Positions 53,901 to 61,879 of a DNA stretch of 64,000 nt are shown piece by piece. The DNA is from an uncultured Bacteroidota bacterium. GTDB taxonomy: Bacteria; Bacteroidota; Bacteroidia; Bacteroidales; P3. The stretch's first letter is position 1; every line of letters starts with the position of its first letter. The notes beneath the pieces were generated by a model. The model did not search any database. It had not been told where the DNA came from and saw only the letters and a list, made by a program, of their open reading frames with translations. Location: the NCBI GenBank assembly GCA_902793295.1, contig CADBDA010000015.1:55839-119838 (forward strand), in the 5' to 3' direction. Position numbers and translations under genes: made by a program.

Positions 53901-54629
53901 ATGTCTGAATCGCTCTATACACGCACGGAGATGCTTGTGAAAACCGAGGGTTTGCAGCGGCTGCAGTCGATGCATGTGCTTGTTGTAGGCCTGGGTGGGG
54001 TAGGAGGTGCGGCAGCAGAGATGTTGTGCCGCAGCGGTGTAGGGCGGCTGACACTTGTGGATGGCGACAGGGTGTCGGTCACCAACATCAATCGGCAGCT
54101 GATAGCGACAGAACGCACCGTGGGGCGTCCGAAGACAGAGCTGTTCGCTGAGCGCTTCAAGGAAATAAATCCCCAATGTGATGTGCGTCTGGTGACGGAG
54201 TTTTTGCGAGACGAAAGGATGGTGGAGTTGCTCGAATCGGAACGTTACGACTATGTGGTGGACGCCATCGACACGTTGTCGCCCAAGGTGTTTCTTCTCT
54301 ATCACGCCCATCGGTTGCAACTGCCCGTGGTGAGTTCGATGGGCAGCGCCGGCAAGCTGGACCCCACGGCGGTCTGTATCAGCGATATCAGCAAGAGCCA
54401 CACCTGCCCTCTGGCGGCGATGGTTCGCAAACGGCTGCGTCGTATGGGGGTGTCGGACGGCATCACGGCCGTTTTCTCCACCGAACCTGTGGCCGAACAT
54501 GCCATGGTGGAGGAATTGTCGACCAACAAGCGGACCACGATAGGGACAATATCCTACCTTCCGGTGGTTTTCGGGTGCTTTTGTGCCTCCGTGATTATCC
54601 GTTCGGCCACAATAAATTTGGACAAGTAA
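53901..54629 (+). CDS. tcdA: tRNA threonylcarbamoyladenosine dehydratase (CsdL/TcdA family)
   Basis: 242 residues from ATG 53901 (MSESLYTRTEMLVKTEGLQR). An earlier in-frame start at 53832 lies inside the GH2 gene and is not used. TcdA cyclises t6A37 in tRNA to ct6A with ATP. E1-like motifs: nucleotide loop VVGLGGVGGAAAEML, LVDGDRVSVTNINRQL, and YDYVVDAIDTLSPKVFLLYH. The end FGCFCASVIIRSATINL fits the family. The gene follows the GH2 gene by 23 bases. Confidence 0.9.
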   Translation: MSESLYTRTEMLVKTEGLQRLQSMHVLVVGLGGVGGAAAEMLCRSGVGRLTLVDGDRVSVTNINRQLIATERTVGRPKTELFAERFKEINPQCDVRLVTEFLRDERMVELLESERYDYVVDAIDTLSPKVFLLYHAHRLQLPVVSSMGSAGKLDPTAVCISDISKSHTCPLAAMVRKRLRRMGVSDGITAVFSTEPVAEHAMVEELSTNKRTTIGTISYLPVVFGCFCASVIIRSATINLDK

Positions 54630-54666
54630 AAGAAAAGATTTGAATATTTTATAAGGACATATTACG

Positions 54667-55716
54667 ATGAAAAAAAACATATTGCTATTGCTGGTGGGGA
54701 TGATGTTCTTCGCTTCGTGCGAGGTGGAGTTTTCGCCAAACGACGATTGGAAGCGGATTCCGGTGGTGTACTGCCTGTTGGATCAGGACGACGACACGAC
54801 TTTTGTGCGCTTGCAGCGTTGTTATTTGGGCGAGGGAAATCAGTACCATTATGCCGCTATAGCGGATTCCATCTATTACCCGCAGGATGCGGTCACCGTA
54901 TTGATGGAGGAGTGGAACACCTGGGTGGATAATGACGGCCAGCGCCACCGCTATGGCGACAATCCGCGTAAAATCTACACGTTCGACTACACGACGATTA
55001 CCGACAAGGATTCTGGTATGTTTTACAATACGGTTCACCCGGTTTATGTGTGTCCGACAGGAGGACAACTTGACACCACCTGCCTCTATTGTCTGAAGGT
55101 GTTGGATAATGCCAGTGGAGACACGATTGCCAAGGGCGAAACGCTGTTGATTCGCGGAACGATGACGTTGCAGCAACCCAACAATGTCACGCTGTTCCAG
55201 TTCAGTGGCGCATCGGGTAACAAATCGTGCGACATCAAGTGGTCGACGTTGCGCGATGCACGTCAGTACCAACCTGTGGTGCGGTTCTACTATCGCGATT
55301 TCATTGTGGATCGTACCCATGTGCCCTACGATACAACCATTACGCCCCACTATATTGACATTCCCTGCAATGTGGTGAAGTCGGACATGACAGAGCGCTA
55401 TTGCTCCACAAAGTTGGAACAGAACACGTTCCTGTCGCGAATCAAACAAGCCCTTGAAGGAGACACCTGTAATAAAAATATCATCGACACGGTGGATATC
55501 TACATCCATTGTGCCACAGAGCCTTTGGCTGCCTACCTCTATGCCACCCATCCTGTCGGCTCCATCAACCAGGAACCCTATGCCTATTCCAATATTGAAG
55601 GAGGGGTCGGTGTTTTTGCAGCTCGACGCAGACATCTCTTTTTCAAGATAGGCACCCCGTTGTCGACCGTGTCTGACTATGTGAGACAGATTATCGAACT
55701 GGGAGTTGGATTCTGA
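54667..55716 (+). CDS. Lipoprotein of unknown function, DUF4249-like
   Basis: 349 residues. Lipobox FFASC (Cys 18), then EVEFSPNDDWKRIPVVYCLL and DQDDDTTFVRLQRCYLGEGN. The C-terminal EPYAYSNIEGGVGVFAARRR resembles the end of DUF4249 (compare YSNLDGGLGIFAA in the gene at 30927), so it is probably a distant member. Unlike the other copy it has no TonB-receptor gene beside it. It lies 37 bases after tcdA. Confidence 0.65.
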   Translation: MKKNILLLLVGMMFFASCEVEFSPNDDWKRIPVVYCLLDQDDDTTFVRLQRCYLGEGNQYHYAAIADSIYYPQDAVTVLMEEWNTWVDNDGQRHRYGDNPRKIYTFDYTTITDKDSGMFYNTVHPVYVCPTGGQLDTTCLYCLKVLDNASGDTIAKGETLLIRGTMTLQQPNNVTLFQFSGASGNKSCDIKWSTLRDARQYQPVVRFYYRDFIVDRTHVPYDTTITPHYIDIPCNVVKSDMTERYCSTKLEQNTFLSRIKQALEGDTCNKNIIDTVDIYIHCATEPLAAYLYATHPVGSINQEPYAYSNIEGGVGVFAARRRHLFFKIGTPLSTVSDYVRQIIELGVGF

Positions 55717-55866
55717 ATAAGGCTGAGTCTCCGAACAAAGAAGAATTGCTGCAAAATATGACTGTAAAGTGCTGACTGTCATGTGAACGGTGTGAGATTT
55801 TGACGTTTTTTTGTTTTTAATTATCACATATTTTGTTAAGGTTGTGTCTAATTCGGAAATTTTATG

Positions 55867-55874
55867 TAATTTTG
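55867..55874 (+). promoter_or_regulatory. Trigger factor promoter, -7 element TAATTTTG
   Basis: TAATTTTGC fits TAnnTTTG, 55 bases before the trigger factor ATG. Confidence 0.65.
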
Positions 55875-55928
55875 CAAATTACGAGTTTGAAAATATAATA
55901 TTAAAAATCAATAAATTAACTATCTAAG

Positions 55929-57284
55929 ATGAATATCACAAGAGAAAATTTGGGCGATTTGGACCTTCTGATCAAGGTGGAAATCGTCGAAAATGACTAT
56001 GCAGAGAAGGTCAACAAGCAACTGAAAGACTATCAGAAGAAAGCGACGGTGCCCGGATTCCGTAAGGGAATGGCACCTATGGGTTTGATTCAGCGCATGT
56101 ACAAGAGCGCTGTGGTTGCTGACCAAGTGCAGGAACTGTTGGGCGAGTCGCTCTATAAATATCTTGATGACGAGAAACTGGACATCATCGGCAGTCCGTT
56201 GTCGAACGACGAGAAGACAGGAAAAATTGATTTCGAGAAAGGCAAAGACTATACGTTCTATTTTGATGCCGCACTGATGCCGCAGGTGGAGTTGGCTTGG
56301 GACAAGGTGAACGCCTCGTTGTATCAGATCAAGGTCAACCCCAAAGATATCGACAAGCAGGTGGAAGAAATCAGCCAGCGCTACGGTAAATTTGAGACTC
56401 CCGAGGTGATCGGTGAAGGCGACTATGTGTACGGCAAGGTTGAAGAGCTGGATAAGGACGGCAATGTCAAGGAAGGTGGTGTGAGCACTTTCGCTTCCTT
56501 CGACCTGTCCACCCTGAAGAATCAGGAAGAGATCCAGCCCCTTTTCATCGGTAAAAAAGCTGAGGACAAGATTGTCTTCAACGCAGGCAAAGCATTCTCG
56601 GCTGCCGACATTGAGAAGCATTTCCATCTGGAAACGGCTGCAGCCAAGAAATTCAAGGCTGACGTTCAGCTGACCGTGAGCGGTTGCTCGCATATCACTC
56701 CCCATGAGATCAACGACGAACTGTTCGCCAAAGTGTTTCCCGGTGAGACCGTGAAAGATTTGGCCGCATTCCGCAAGATGCTTGGCAAGGAACTGGAGAA
56801 GAGCTACAACGAGCAGGCTGACATCTTCTATGTCAACGAGGTCCGCAAGCAGCTCATCGACAACTTCACGGCTCCCATGCCCGAGGCTTTCCTGAAACGT
56901 TGGATTGCCAACCGCGGTGACAAGGATGTGACTGCTGAAAGCGTTGAGGCCGAGTGGGCTGAGAAATATCTGCCTTCGCTGAAGTGGGAGATGGTGGACA
57001 ATGCTTTGAACAAAATCAAGTCCATCGAGCCTACCCAGAACGATATTGTGGACTATGTGAAAGACATTCTGAGCAAAAACGACACCGCACAGGAAGGCGA
57101 GGATGAGAAAGCTCGTGAAGAGCGTTTGGAACAGTCGGCTCGTACGATTGCCAAAGACCGTCAGAATGTGCAGCAGATAGTCGACCGACTCTATGCTCAG
57201 AACACCTGTGCTCTTTTCAAGGAGCAGCTGAAACCCGAGCCTGAGAAGGTTACCATCAAGGAATTTGCTGAGAAAGTCAAATAA
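55929..57284 (+). CDS. tig: Trigger factor
   Basis: 451 residues. Ribosome-bound chaperone at the peptide exit tunnel. The N-terminal ribosome-binding domain has the loop VPGFRKGMAPMGLIQRM (GFRxGxxP signature). The PPIase domain (about 150-245) is divergent, with VIGEGDYVYGKVEELDKDGN. A helical C-terminal domain follows (MLGKELEKSYNEQADIFYVN, PEAFLKRWIANRGDKDVTAE). Bacteroidota trigger factors normally have a degenerate PPIase core, as here. Own promoter and terminator. Confidence 0.94.
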   Translation: MNITRENLGDLDLLIKVEIVENDYAEKVNKQLKDYQKKATVPGFRKGMAPMGLIQRMYKSAVVADQVQELLGESLYKYLDDEKLDIIGSPLSNDEKTGKIDFEKGKDYTFYFDAALMPQVELAWDKVNASLYQIKVNPKDIDKQVEEISQRYGKFETPEVIGEGDYVYGKVEELDKDGNVKEGGVSTFASFDLSTLKNQEEIQPLFIGKKAEDKIVFNAGKAFSAADIEKHFHLETAAAKKFKADVQLTVSGCSHITPHEINDELFAKVFPGETVKDLAAFRKMLGKELEKSYNEQADIFYVNEVRKQLIDNFTAPMPEAFLKRWIANRGDKDVTAESVEAEWAEKYLPSLKWEMVDNALNKIKSIEPTQNDIVDYVKDILSKNDTAQEGEDEKAREERLEQSARTIAKDRQNVQQIVDRLYAQNTCALFKEQLKPEPEKVTIKEFAEKVK

Positions 57285-57305
57285 TAAGACTTTGTAATAT
57301 GATAT

Positions 57306-57334
57306 GGCGGGAGTGCTCAACTCCCGCCTTTTTT
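57306..57334 (+). terminator. Terminator after trigger factor
   Basis: Stem GGCGGGAGT (57306-57314) / ACTCCCGCC (57320-57328), 5-nt loop, six T residues. Confidence 0.92.
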
Positions 57335-57377
57335 AAATCGGATAGTTTTAATGATCTGAATAATAAATAGATAATAT

Positions 57378-58487
57378 ATGCGACGTCGTTTACTCTTCTT
57401 ATTGCTTCTAATGACTATTCCGATGTGTGTCAAGTCGCAGGCGCACAGCTTTTTCGGTAACTCCTTCCTTTCAATTGGTGCCGGCCCCAATTTCTATTTT
57501 AACACCAATGGCGTTGGTATAGGAGGGGGCGCATCCCTAACTGGTGGCAAGTGGCTGCTGAATACTGCAGGATTACGGTTGCAATTTGCTGCCCATTTGG
57601 CTTCGTCAGGTTCTGATCCCTACATGCTTTATTACGGTCATTGTGACATTTTCTTTGACCTGCTGACTGCCCTGCGGGGTCGCAATCCCAGCGACAAGAT
57701 CACCAGTTACATGCTTTTAGGCGTTGGCTTGGTTCACAATTCGTTAGGCGATAACGATTTCAGCGGCATTGCCGGTGTCGGCGCCACCTACCGTATCGGG
57801 TCAGATTGGCGGCTTTTTGCTGAACTGGAAGCCTTTATCCACCCGTCAGATTTTGACAATAACGAACGCTCATCTACCCTGTTGACGCTACAGTTGGGCG
57901 CTTTGTACGACATTGCCTACAATCCCACACGAAGCCGTTCTCGTTACGAGACCAAACAGTTCAGCAACGACTGGTTTTTCCAGTTGGCATTAGGAATCAA
58001 TTCGTTCAATTATAATGGTGTGGGCGATCTCAGTAGCCGTATGAAACTGATCACTCCGATATTTGAATTTGGTTTGGGCAAACGGCTCACCTCCCGTTGG
58101 CACATACGTATGAATCTTTCGGGTTTCTATACTCGCAGCGCAGATGAATTGTTCTCTTACTATAATGTCAGGGGCGATCTGATGCTTGACCTGATGGGCT
58201 TTATCAATCCTGACCGGTTACATTCATTTTTCAATGTGCGTCCCTATGTGAGTGCCGGTATTGTCACCCGACTTGACGACCAGTCACATTTCCTCTTCTC
58301 GCCCGCCGGCGGTCTCCAGATGGTTTTCGCCCCCGATGTGCGCAACGAGATTTATCTGGATGCACGCTATCTGGTCACTCCTCCGCGTTTTGCCAAGGTG
58401 GAGATGGCGCAAGGTTCGCTGTCGGTGGGCATGTATACGCTGACCGTCGGTTACGGCTACAAATTCGGCCGTCTCAGTTTCCGTTAA
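57378..58487 (+). CDS. Exported outer-membrane beta-barrel protein, unknown function
   Basis: 369 residues with a signal peptide (ends MCVKSQAHS). The alternating pattern, for example FFGNSFLSIGAGPNFYFNTN, LFAELEAFIHPSDFDN, WFFQLALGINSFNYNG, and the last strand TLTVGYGYKFGRLSF, points to a 12- to 16-strand barrel. No family named. The next gene (radical SAM) begins 11 bases after the stop, so they are probably one transcript. Its leader is AT-rich without a recognisable -7 element. Confidence 0.65.
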   Translation: MRRRLLFLLLLMTIPMCVKSQAHSFFGNSFLSIGAGPNFYFNTNGVGIGGGASLTGGKWLLNTAGLRLQFAAHLASSGSDPYMLYYGHCDIFFDLLTALRGRNPSDKITSYMLLGVGLVHNSLGDNDFSGIAGVGATYRIGSDWRLFAELEAFIHPSDFDNNERSSTLLTLQLGALYDIAYNPTRSRSRYETKQFSNDWFFQLALGINSFNYNGVGDLSSRMKLITPIFEFGLGKRLTSRWHIRMNLSGFYTRSADELFSYYNVRGDLMLDLMGFINPDRLHSFFNVRPYVSAGIVTRLDDQSHFLFSPAGGLQMVFAPDVRNEIYLDARYLVTPPRFAKVEMAQGSLSVGMYTLTVGYGYKFGRLSFR

Positions 58488-58498
58488 AACACCAACCC

Positions 58499-60292
58499 AT
58501 GCAAAAATTGCTGCTCATCACGCCGCCATTCACGCAGCTGAACACGCCCTATCCTGCCACCACGCAACTGAAGGCGTTTCTGCAGCAGCAAGGTTATGCC
58601 ACGGCCCAAAGAGATCTGGGCATCATGGTGACAGGTGAGGTCTTTAGCAGCCGCTTTCTGTCGACGGTATATCCGGTCGGCTATCCTGGTGCGAAAGAGA
58701 CTATAGGGGCAGTGGATGCCGTGATGCGTTTTTTGCGTGGCGCAGATGACACGCTGGCTTCACGTATAGCTGCGGGCACGTTGCTGCCCGAAAGCCATCG
58801 AGCAGGGAATAGCGATGACCTGGAATGGGCATTTGGAATGGCCGGAACTACTGACAAAGCGCGATTGCTGGCCACCTGTTTTCTCGAGGATATCGCCGAC
58901 TTTCTTCGCACGCATGTTGACCCCCATTTCGACATGGTACGCTATGCGGAGCATATCAGCACTTATGCTGAGCGTTTCGACATTTTGGAGCGTGAGCTGC
59001 AGCAGCCACCTTCGCCTATCGAGATAGTGATTCTGCAGTTGCTCGACGAGGCTGTGGCAGAAGAGCATCCCACGCTGGTAGGGTTCAGCATACCCTTCCC
59101 GGGTTGCTTGCTCAGCGCCCTGCGGTGTGCGCAGCATCTGAAGCGGGTGCGGCCGGACATCGTGATTGCCTTTGGAGGCGGTTTCCCCAATACGGAGTGG
59201 CGTCAGTTGGGCGACGCGGGATTGTTCGACTATGCCGACTTTGTGACCTTGGACGATGGCGAATTGCCCCTGTTGCGGCTGTTGCAGCACTTGGACGGTG
59301 AACTCTCCAAAGAACAGCTGTTGAGGACCTACTGGCGCGAGGAAAACACGGTGCGCTATGTGAATGATTGCGGATGCGGGCTGCCGACACAGGTGGTCAA
59401 CGAACAACTGCCGACTCCCGATTTCGAAGGGCTTCCGATGGCTCACTATCTTTCTTTGGCCGACATGACGAACCCCATGCAGCGGCTTTGGACCAGCGGA
59501 CGGTGGAACAAACTGATGATGGCTCATGGCTGCTATTGGGCAAAATGTGCCTTCTGTGACACAACGTTGGACTATATCGGCCGATATGATGCCCCGAAAG
59601 CAACGACGGTGGTGGACCGCATGGAACGCATAGCGAAACAGACAGGCAGCAGCGGATTTCATTTTGTCGACGAAGCCATACCCCCGCAACTGATGCAGCA
59701 GGTCTGTGAGGAAATTCTGAGACGTGGATTGACATTTTCCTTTTGGGGAAATATCCGGTTCGAAAAGCGGTACGACTCCTCGCTATGCCAGCTGATGAGC
59801 AAGGCGGGTTGCATTGCTGTCAGTGGGGGATTGGAGGTGGCTTCCGACCGCCTGTTGAAACTTATAGGCAAGGGAGTCAGTGTGCAGCAGACGGTAAATG
59901 TCGCCCGAAATTTTCGAGATGCCGGCATCATGGTGCACACCTATCTGATGTATGGGTTTCCGACAGAGACATTGGAGGAAACAATCGATGCGCTGGAGAA
60001 TGTGCGGCGCATGTTTAAGGAAGGCATTGTACAATCTGCATTCTGGCATCGCTATGCCATGACGGTACATAGTCTGTCGGGGCAACAACCTGAGCGTTAT
60101 GGAGCCCGTCATGCGGATAAACCGCTGAAATGGCATCCTTTCTGTAATAATGAAATACCCTTTGAATCGGTTTTTGACTACGATCTTGATGCCGTGGGCA
60201 ATGCCCTTCGCGTTGCCACATACAACTATATGAACGGGTTGGGCTTGGACAGACCTGCAAGGAAGTGGTTCAGGGGAATAGTCAGCGCGTGA
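58499..60292 (+). CDS. B12-binding domain radical SAM protein
   Basis: 597 residues. The N-terminal half has a B12-binding-type fold (HPTLVGFSIPFPGCLLSALR, IVIAFGGGFPNTEWRQ, VTLDDGELPLL). The radical SAM half carries the cluster motif HGCYWAKCAFCDTTLDYIGR; the cysteines are residues 345, 350 and 353, spacing CX4CX2C instead of CX3CX2C. Later: GFHFVDEAIPPQLMQQVCEE and SGGLEVASDRLLKLIGKGV. The family is used in natural-product and cofactor chemistry; the substrate is unknown. The 5'-deoxyadenosine by-product could be cleaved by mtn (41 kb). Confidence 0.85.
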   Translation: MQKLLLITPPFTQLNTPYPATTQLKAFLQQQGYATAQRDLGIMVTGEVFSSRFLSTVYPVGYPGAKETIGAVDAVMRFLRGADDTLASRIAAGTLLPESHRAGNSDDLEWAFGMAGTTDKARLLATCFLEDIADFLRTHVDPHFDMVRYAEHISTYAERFDILERELQQPPSPIEIVILQLLDEAVAEEHPTLVGFSIPFPGCLLSALRCAQHLKRVRPDIVIAFGGGFPNTEWRQLGDAGLFDYADFVTLDDGELPLLRLLQHLDGELSKEQLLRTYWREENTVRYVNDCGCGLPTQVVNEQLPTPDFEGLPMAHYLSLADMTNPMQRLWTSGRWNKLMMAHGCYWAKCAFCDTTLDYIGRYDAPKATTVVDRMERIAKQTGSSGFHFVDEAIPPQLMQQVCEEILRRGLTFSFWGNIRFEKRYDSSLCQLMSKAGCIAVSGGLEVASDRLLKLIGKGVSVQQTVNVARNFRDAGIMVHTYLMYGFPTETLEETIDALENVRRMFKEGIVQSAFWHRYAMTVHSLSGQQPERYGARHADKPLKWHPFCNNEIPFESVFDYDLDAVGNALRVATYNYMNGLGLDRPARKWFRGIVSA

Positions 60293-60366
60293 AGCGAAGA
60301 GCCAGTGGCTCTTTGCGATAGCGACGAAGGAGCGGAGAAAGCCACCCTCCGCGGTGGCTGCGATTT

Positions 60367-60420
60367 GGAAAAGCGCCCCGCCGATCCGAACACGGAAAAG
60401 CGCCCCGCCGATCCGAACAC
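60367..60420. repeat. 27-bp perfect tandem duplication
   Basis: Two identical 27-base units, 60367-60393 and 60394-60420, each beginning GGAAAAGCGCCCCG. GC-rich in an otherwise mixed region. On the minus strand each encodes FGSAGRFS in the frame noted above. Confidence 0.95.
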
Positions 60421-60521
60421 GGCGGCAAAAAGTGTCACATGTTGCAAACAACTACGCCTCCCGATAAAAGCGTCGGAGAAAAGGGGTTTTTGTGCCGTCA
60501 TTTGTTCATTGAATTTAGGTG

Positions 60522-60529
60522 CAAAGATA
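60522..60529 (-). promoter_or_regulatory. Minus-strand promoter -7 element TATCTTTG
   Basis: The plus strand reads CAAAGATA. A perfect TAnnTTTG element followed by C, pointing left. No recognised gene lies downstream on the minus strand before the convergent radical SAM gene. Confidence 0.55.
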
Positions 60530-60648
60530 CACATTTATTTATAATTAGGGTAACTGGAATAACTTTTTAACGTCGAAAAACCCGATCCTATTCGTCCTGA
60601 TCAAAAATAGAAGAGCCTTGTTTTGAAAAAAAAAATGACTGGATTGGA

Positions 60649-60918
60649 TTATAATTTTACGTCTAGAATATAAACCGACGTTTGGTATTCCTCGTTGAAG
60701 ATTGCAATTAACATATTATTGTCGCTCATATCGGGAGTCACTCGTATCGAAAAAACGCCGTTGATATCGCAGATGCCCAGTTCCCTGACGATAATGTATT
60801 CATGTCTTAGCTCCTGAACGATAATGCCAAAATCAACCATTTTCGGCGTTTCCGAAAGCGATGACTTGACAATTTGATATGTTTCTGAACATTTCCAAAA
60901 CACTGATTTTATTGACAT
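60649..60918 (-). CDS. Small ORF, possible remnant of a toxin/immunity cassette
   Basis: 89 codons, ATG 60918. The first 30 or so codons fall in a DNA segment (60825-60914) that is a diverged copy of the sequence just upstream of the RHS tip at 63911-64000, read in a different frame. The rest (GICDINGVFSIRVTPDMSDN...) has no family I recognise. It has the size of a small immunity protein, but it may also be a fragment. No signal peptide. Confidence 0.4.
   Translation of the reverse strand: MSIKSVFWKCSETYQIVKSSLSETPKMVDFGIIVQELRHEYIIVRELGICDINGVFSIRVTPDMSDNNMLIAIFNEEYQTSVYILDVKL
60825..60914 (-). repeat. Diverged copy of the segment preceding the RHS tip
   Basis: Ungapped alignment with 63911-64000: 69 of 90 positions identical by eye count. 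Both copies keep a short hairpin (TTTCGGC/GCCGAAA at 63.9 kb; TTTCGG/CCGAAA here) with different loops. Confidence 0.75.
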
Positions 60919-60942
60919 AACGTTTGGCAGAGTATTATATTG

Positions 60943-61071
60943 TGTTGTTGCGGATTAGGAAATCATATAGATACTGTAGACTCAACCACGGATTGCAAAT
61001 CCTTATAATATTTTGCGTCAGATTTTAAATCTGCCGCAACAATACTCAACTGGAACATCCGCCGCGACGGG
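60943..61071 (+). repeat. Palindromic dispersed repeat, copy A (interrupted)
   Basis: Begins TGTTGTTGCGGATT, is interrupted by about 25 bases, then resumes GGATTGCAAATCC, GCGTCAGATTTTAAATCTGC, GGAACATCCGCCGCGACGGG. Each half carries its own palindrome. It lies in the 277-bp gap 60919-61195 downstream of the immunity gene at 61196. Confidence 0.85.
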
Positions 61072-61083
61072 ACTATATTATTG

Positions 61084-61176
61084 CGTTGTTGCGGATTTGG
61101 AAATCCTTATCATATTTTGCGTCAGATTTCAAATCTGCCGCAACTTTTCGCAACTGGAACATCCGCCGCGACGGGG
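61084..61176 (+). repeat. Palindromic dispersed repeat, copy B (complete)
   Basis: The clearest unit: CGTTGTTGCGGATTTGGAAA start, palindromes GGATTTGGAAATCC and CAGATTTCAAATCTG, then GGAACATCCGCCGCGACGGG. It ends 20 bases after the stop of the immunity gene at 61196 (minus strand). Confidence 0.88.
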
Positions 61177-61195
61177 AATATTATAATTCTGCCCT

Positions 61196-61879
61196 TTATC
61201 GCTTCTGTATTTCATCAACAGATGGCATTTCGCACAATCGTCTTATTCTTGGGTTGTTGGTGTTAATATGAATCAATGTGCTATCTATCATGACGGCTCC
61301 ATCGTCAGTCTCGCCAACTGATAATAACCTCATCGAATCAATTATTTTATTGAAATTTTTCCTTTCTTTCCGCGGGACATTGGAGTATCCGACAGAAACG
61401 CGGAATCGTCGGTCTTTGATCTCTTGAACAAGAACCCCATTTCGGCGAGTGTAACATATTGAATCGGGGAAAATATAGTGAACATCCCTCCAATATAGTC
61501 CATCCGAGTCTTTACCTTCATTGTTGAACAGGACCAGCTTTTTACCATCAGGATTATATATGTCACTTGGTTTGCGCGTCAAAAAACCAAACCGTTTATA
61601 ATAGATGTCTTTCCCCAAAGACCTTATCCTTCCTGTATTGGGAATGTAATCCTGTTGAGAAAGGTAGACGTATCCACCATTAGAGAACGTTATATGTATC
61701 TCCAATGGTTGTCCGGACATTATGTAGCATTCGATTTCCTTATAATCTTCCGGTATTTGAAGAGAAAATTCGTAGGGCAGAAATGAGAACCGTTGGGTTC
61801 GAATTGTTACATATTCTGGCTCAATTGGTCCAATCTGCGACAATAACAGCAATATGGTAGTAATCAAATTCTTAATCAT
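61196..61879 (-). CDS. Putative exported immunity protein of the M91-like toxin
   Basis: 227 residues, ATG 61879. The start overlaps the toxin stop (ATGA), a tight coupling typical of toxin-immunity pairs. The N-terminus MIKNLITTILLLLSQIGPIE is a probable signal sequence, so the product is likely periplasmic or membrane bound. The rest is beta-rich (FSFLPYEFSLQIPEDYKEIE, NGGYVYLSQQDYIP) without a family I recognise. Immunity function is inferred from position and coupling; it could also be an accessory protein. Confidence 0.6.
   Translation of the reverse strand: MIKNLITTILLLLSQIGPIEPEYVTIRTQRFSFLPYEFSLQIPEDYKEIECYIMSGQPLEIHITFSNGGYVYLSQQDYIPNTGRIRSLGKDIYYKRFGFLTRKPSDIYNPDGKKLVLFNNEGKDSDGLYWRDVHYIFPDSICYTRRNGVLVQEIKDRRFRVSVGYSNVPRKERKNFNKIIDSMRLLSVGETDDGAVMIDSTLIHINTNNPRIRRLCEMPSVDEIQKR

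Larger units (their letters stand above)
60293..60530 (-). other. Possible small structured transcript or short ORF on the minus strand
   Basis: A perfect minus-strand -7 element (60529-60522) points into this region. It contains inverted repeats AAGAGCCA/TGGCTCTT (60297-60313) and GCCACC/GGTGGC (60341-60358), plus a 27-nt tandem duplication. A minus frame beginning MTAQKPLFSDAFIGRRSCLQ and containing a duplicated FGSAGRFS block stays open to 60226, overlapping the radical SAM 3' end; a product is doubtful. Could be a non-coding RNA or a dispersed element; no family recognised. Confidence 0.35.

Noticed and set aside
60943..61176. CRISPR array
   Set aside because: Repeat copies are few, about 90 nt long, palindromic and without regular unique spacers; no cas genes nearby.
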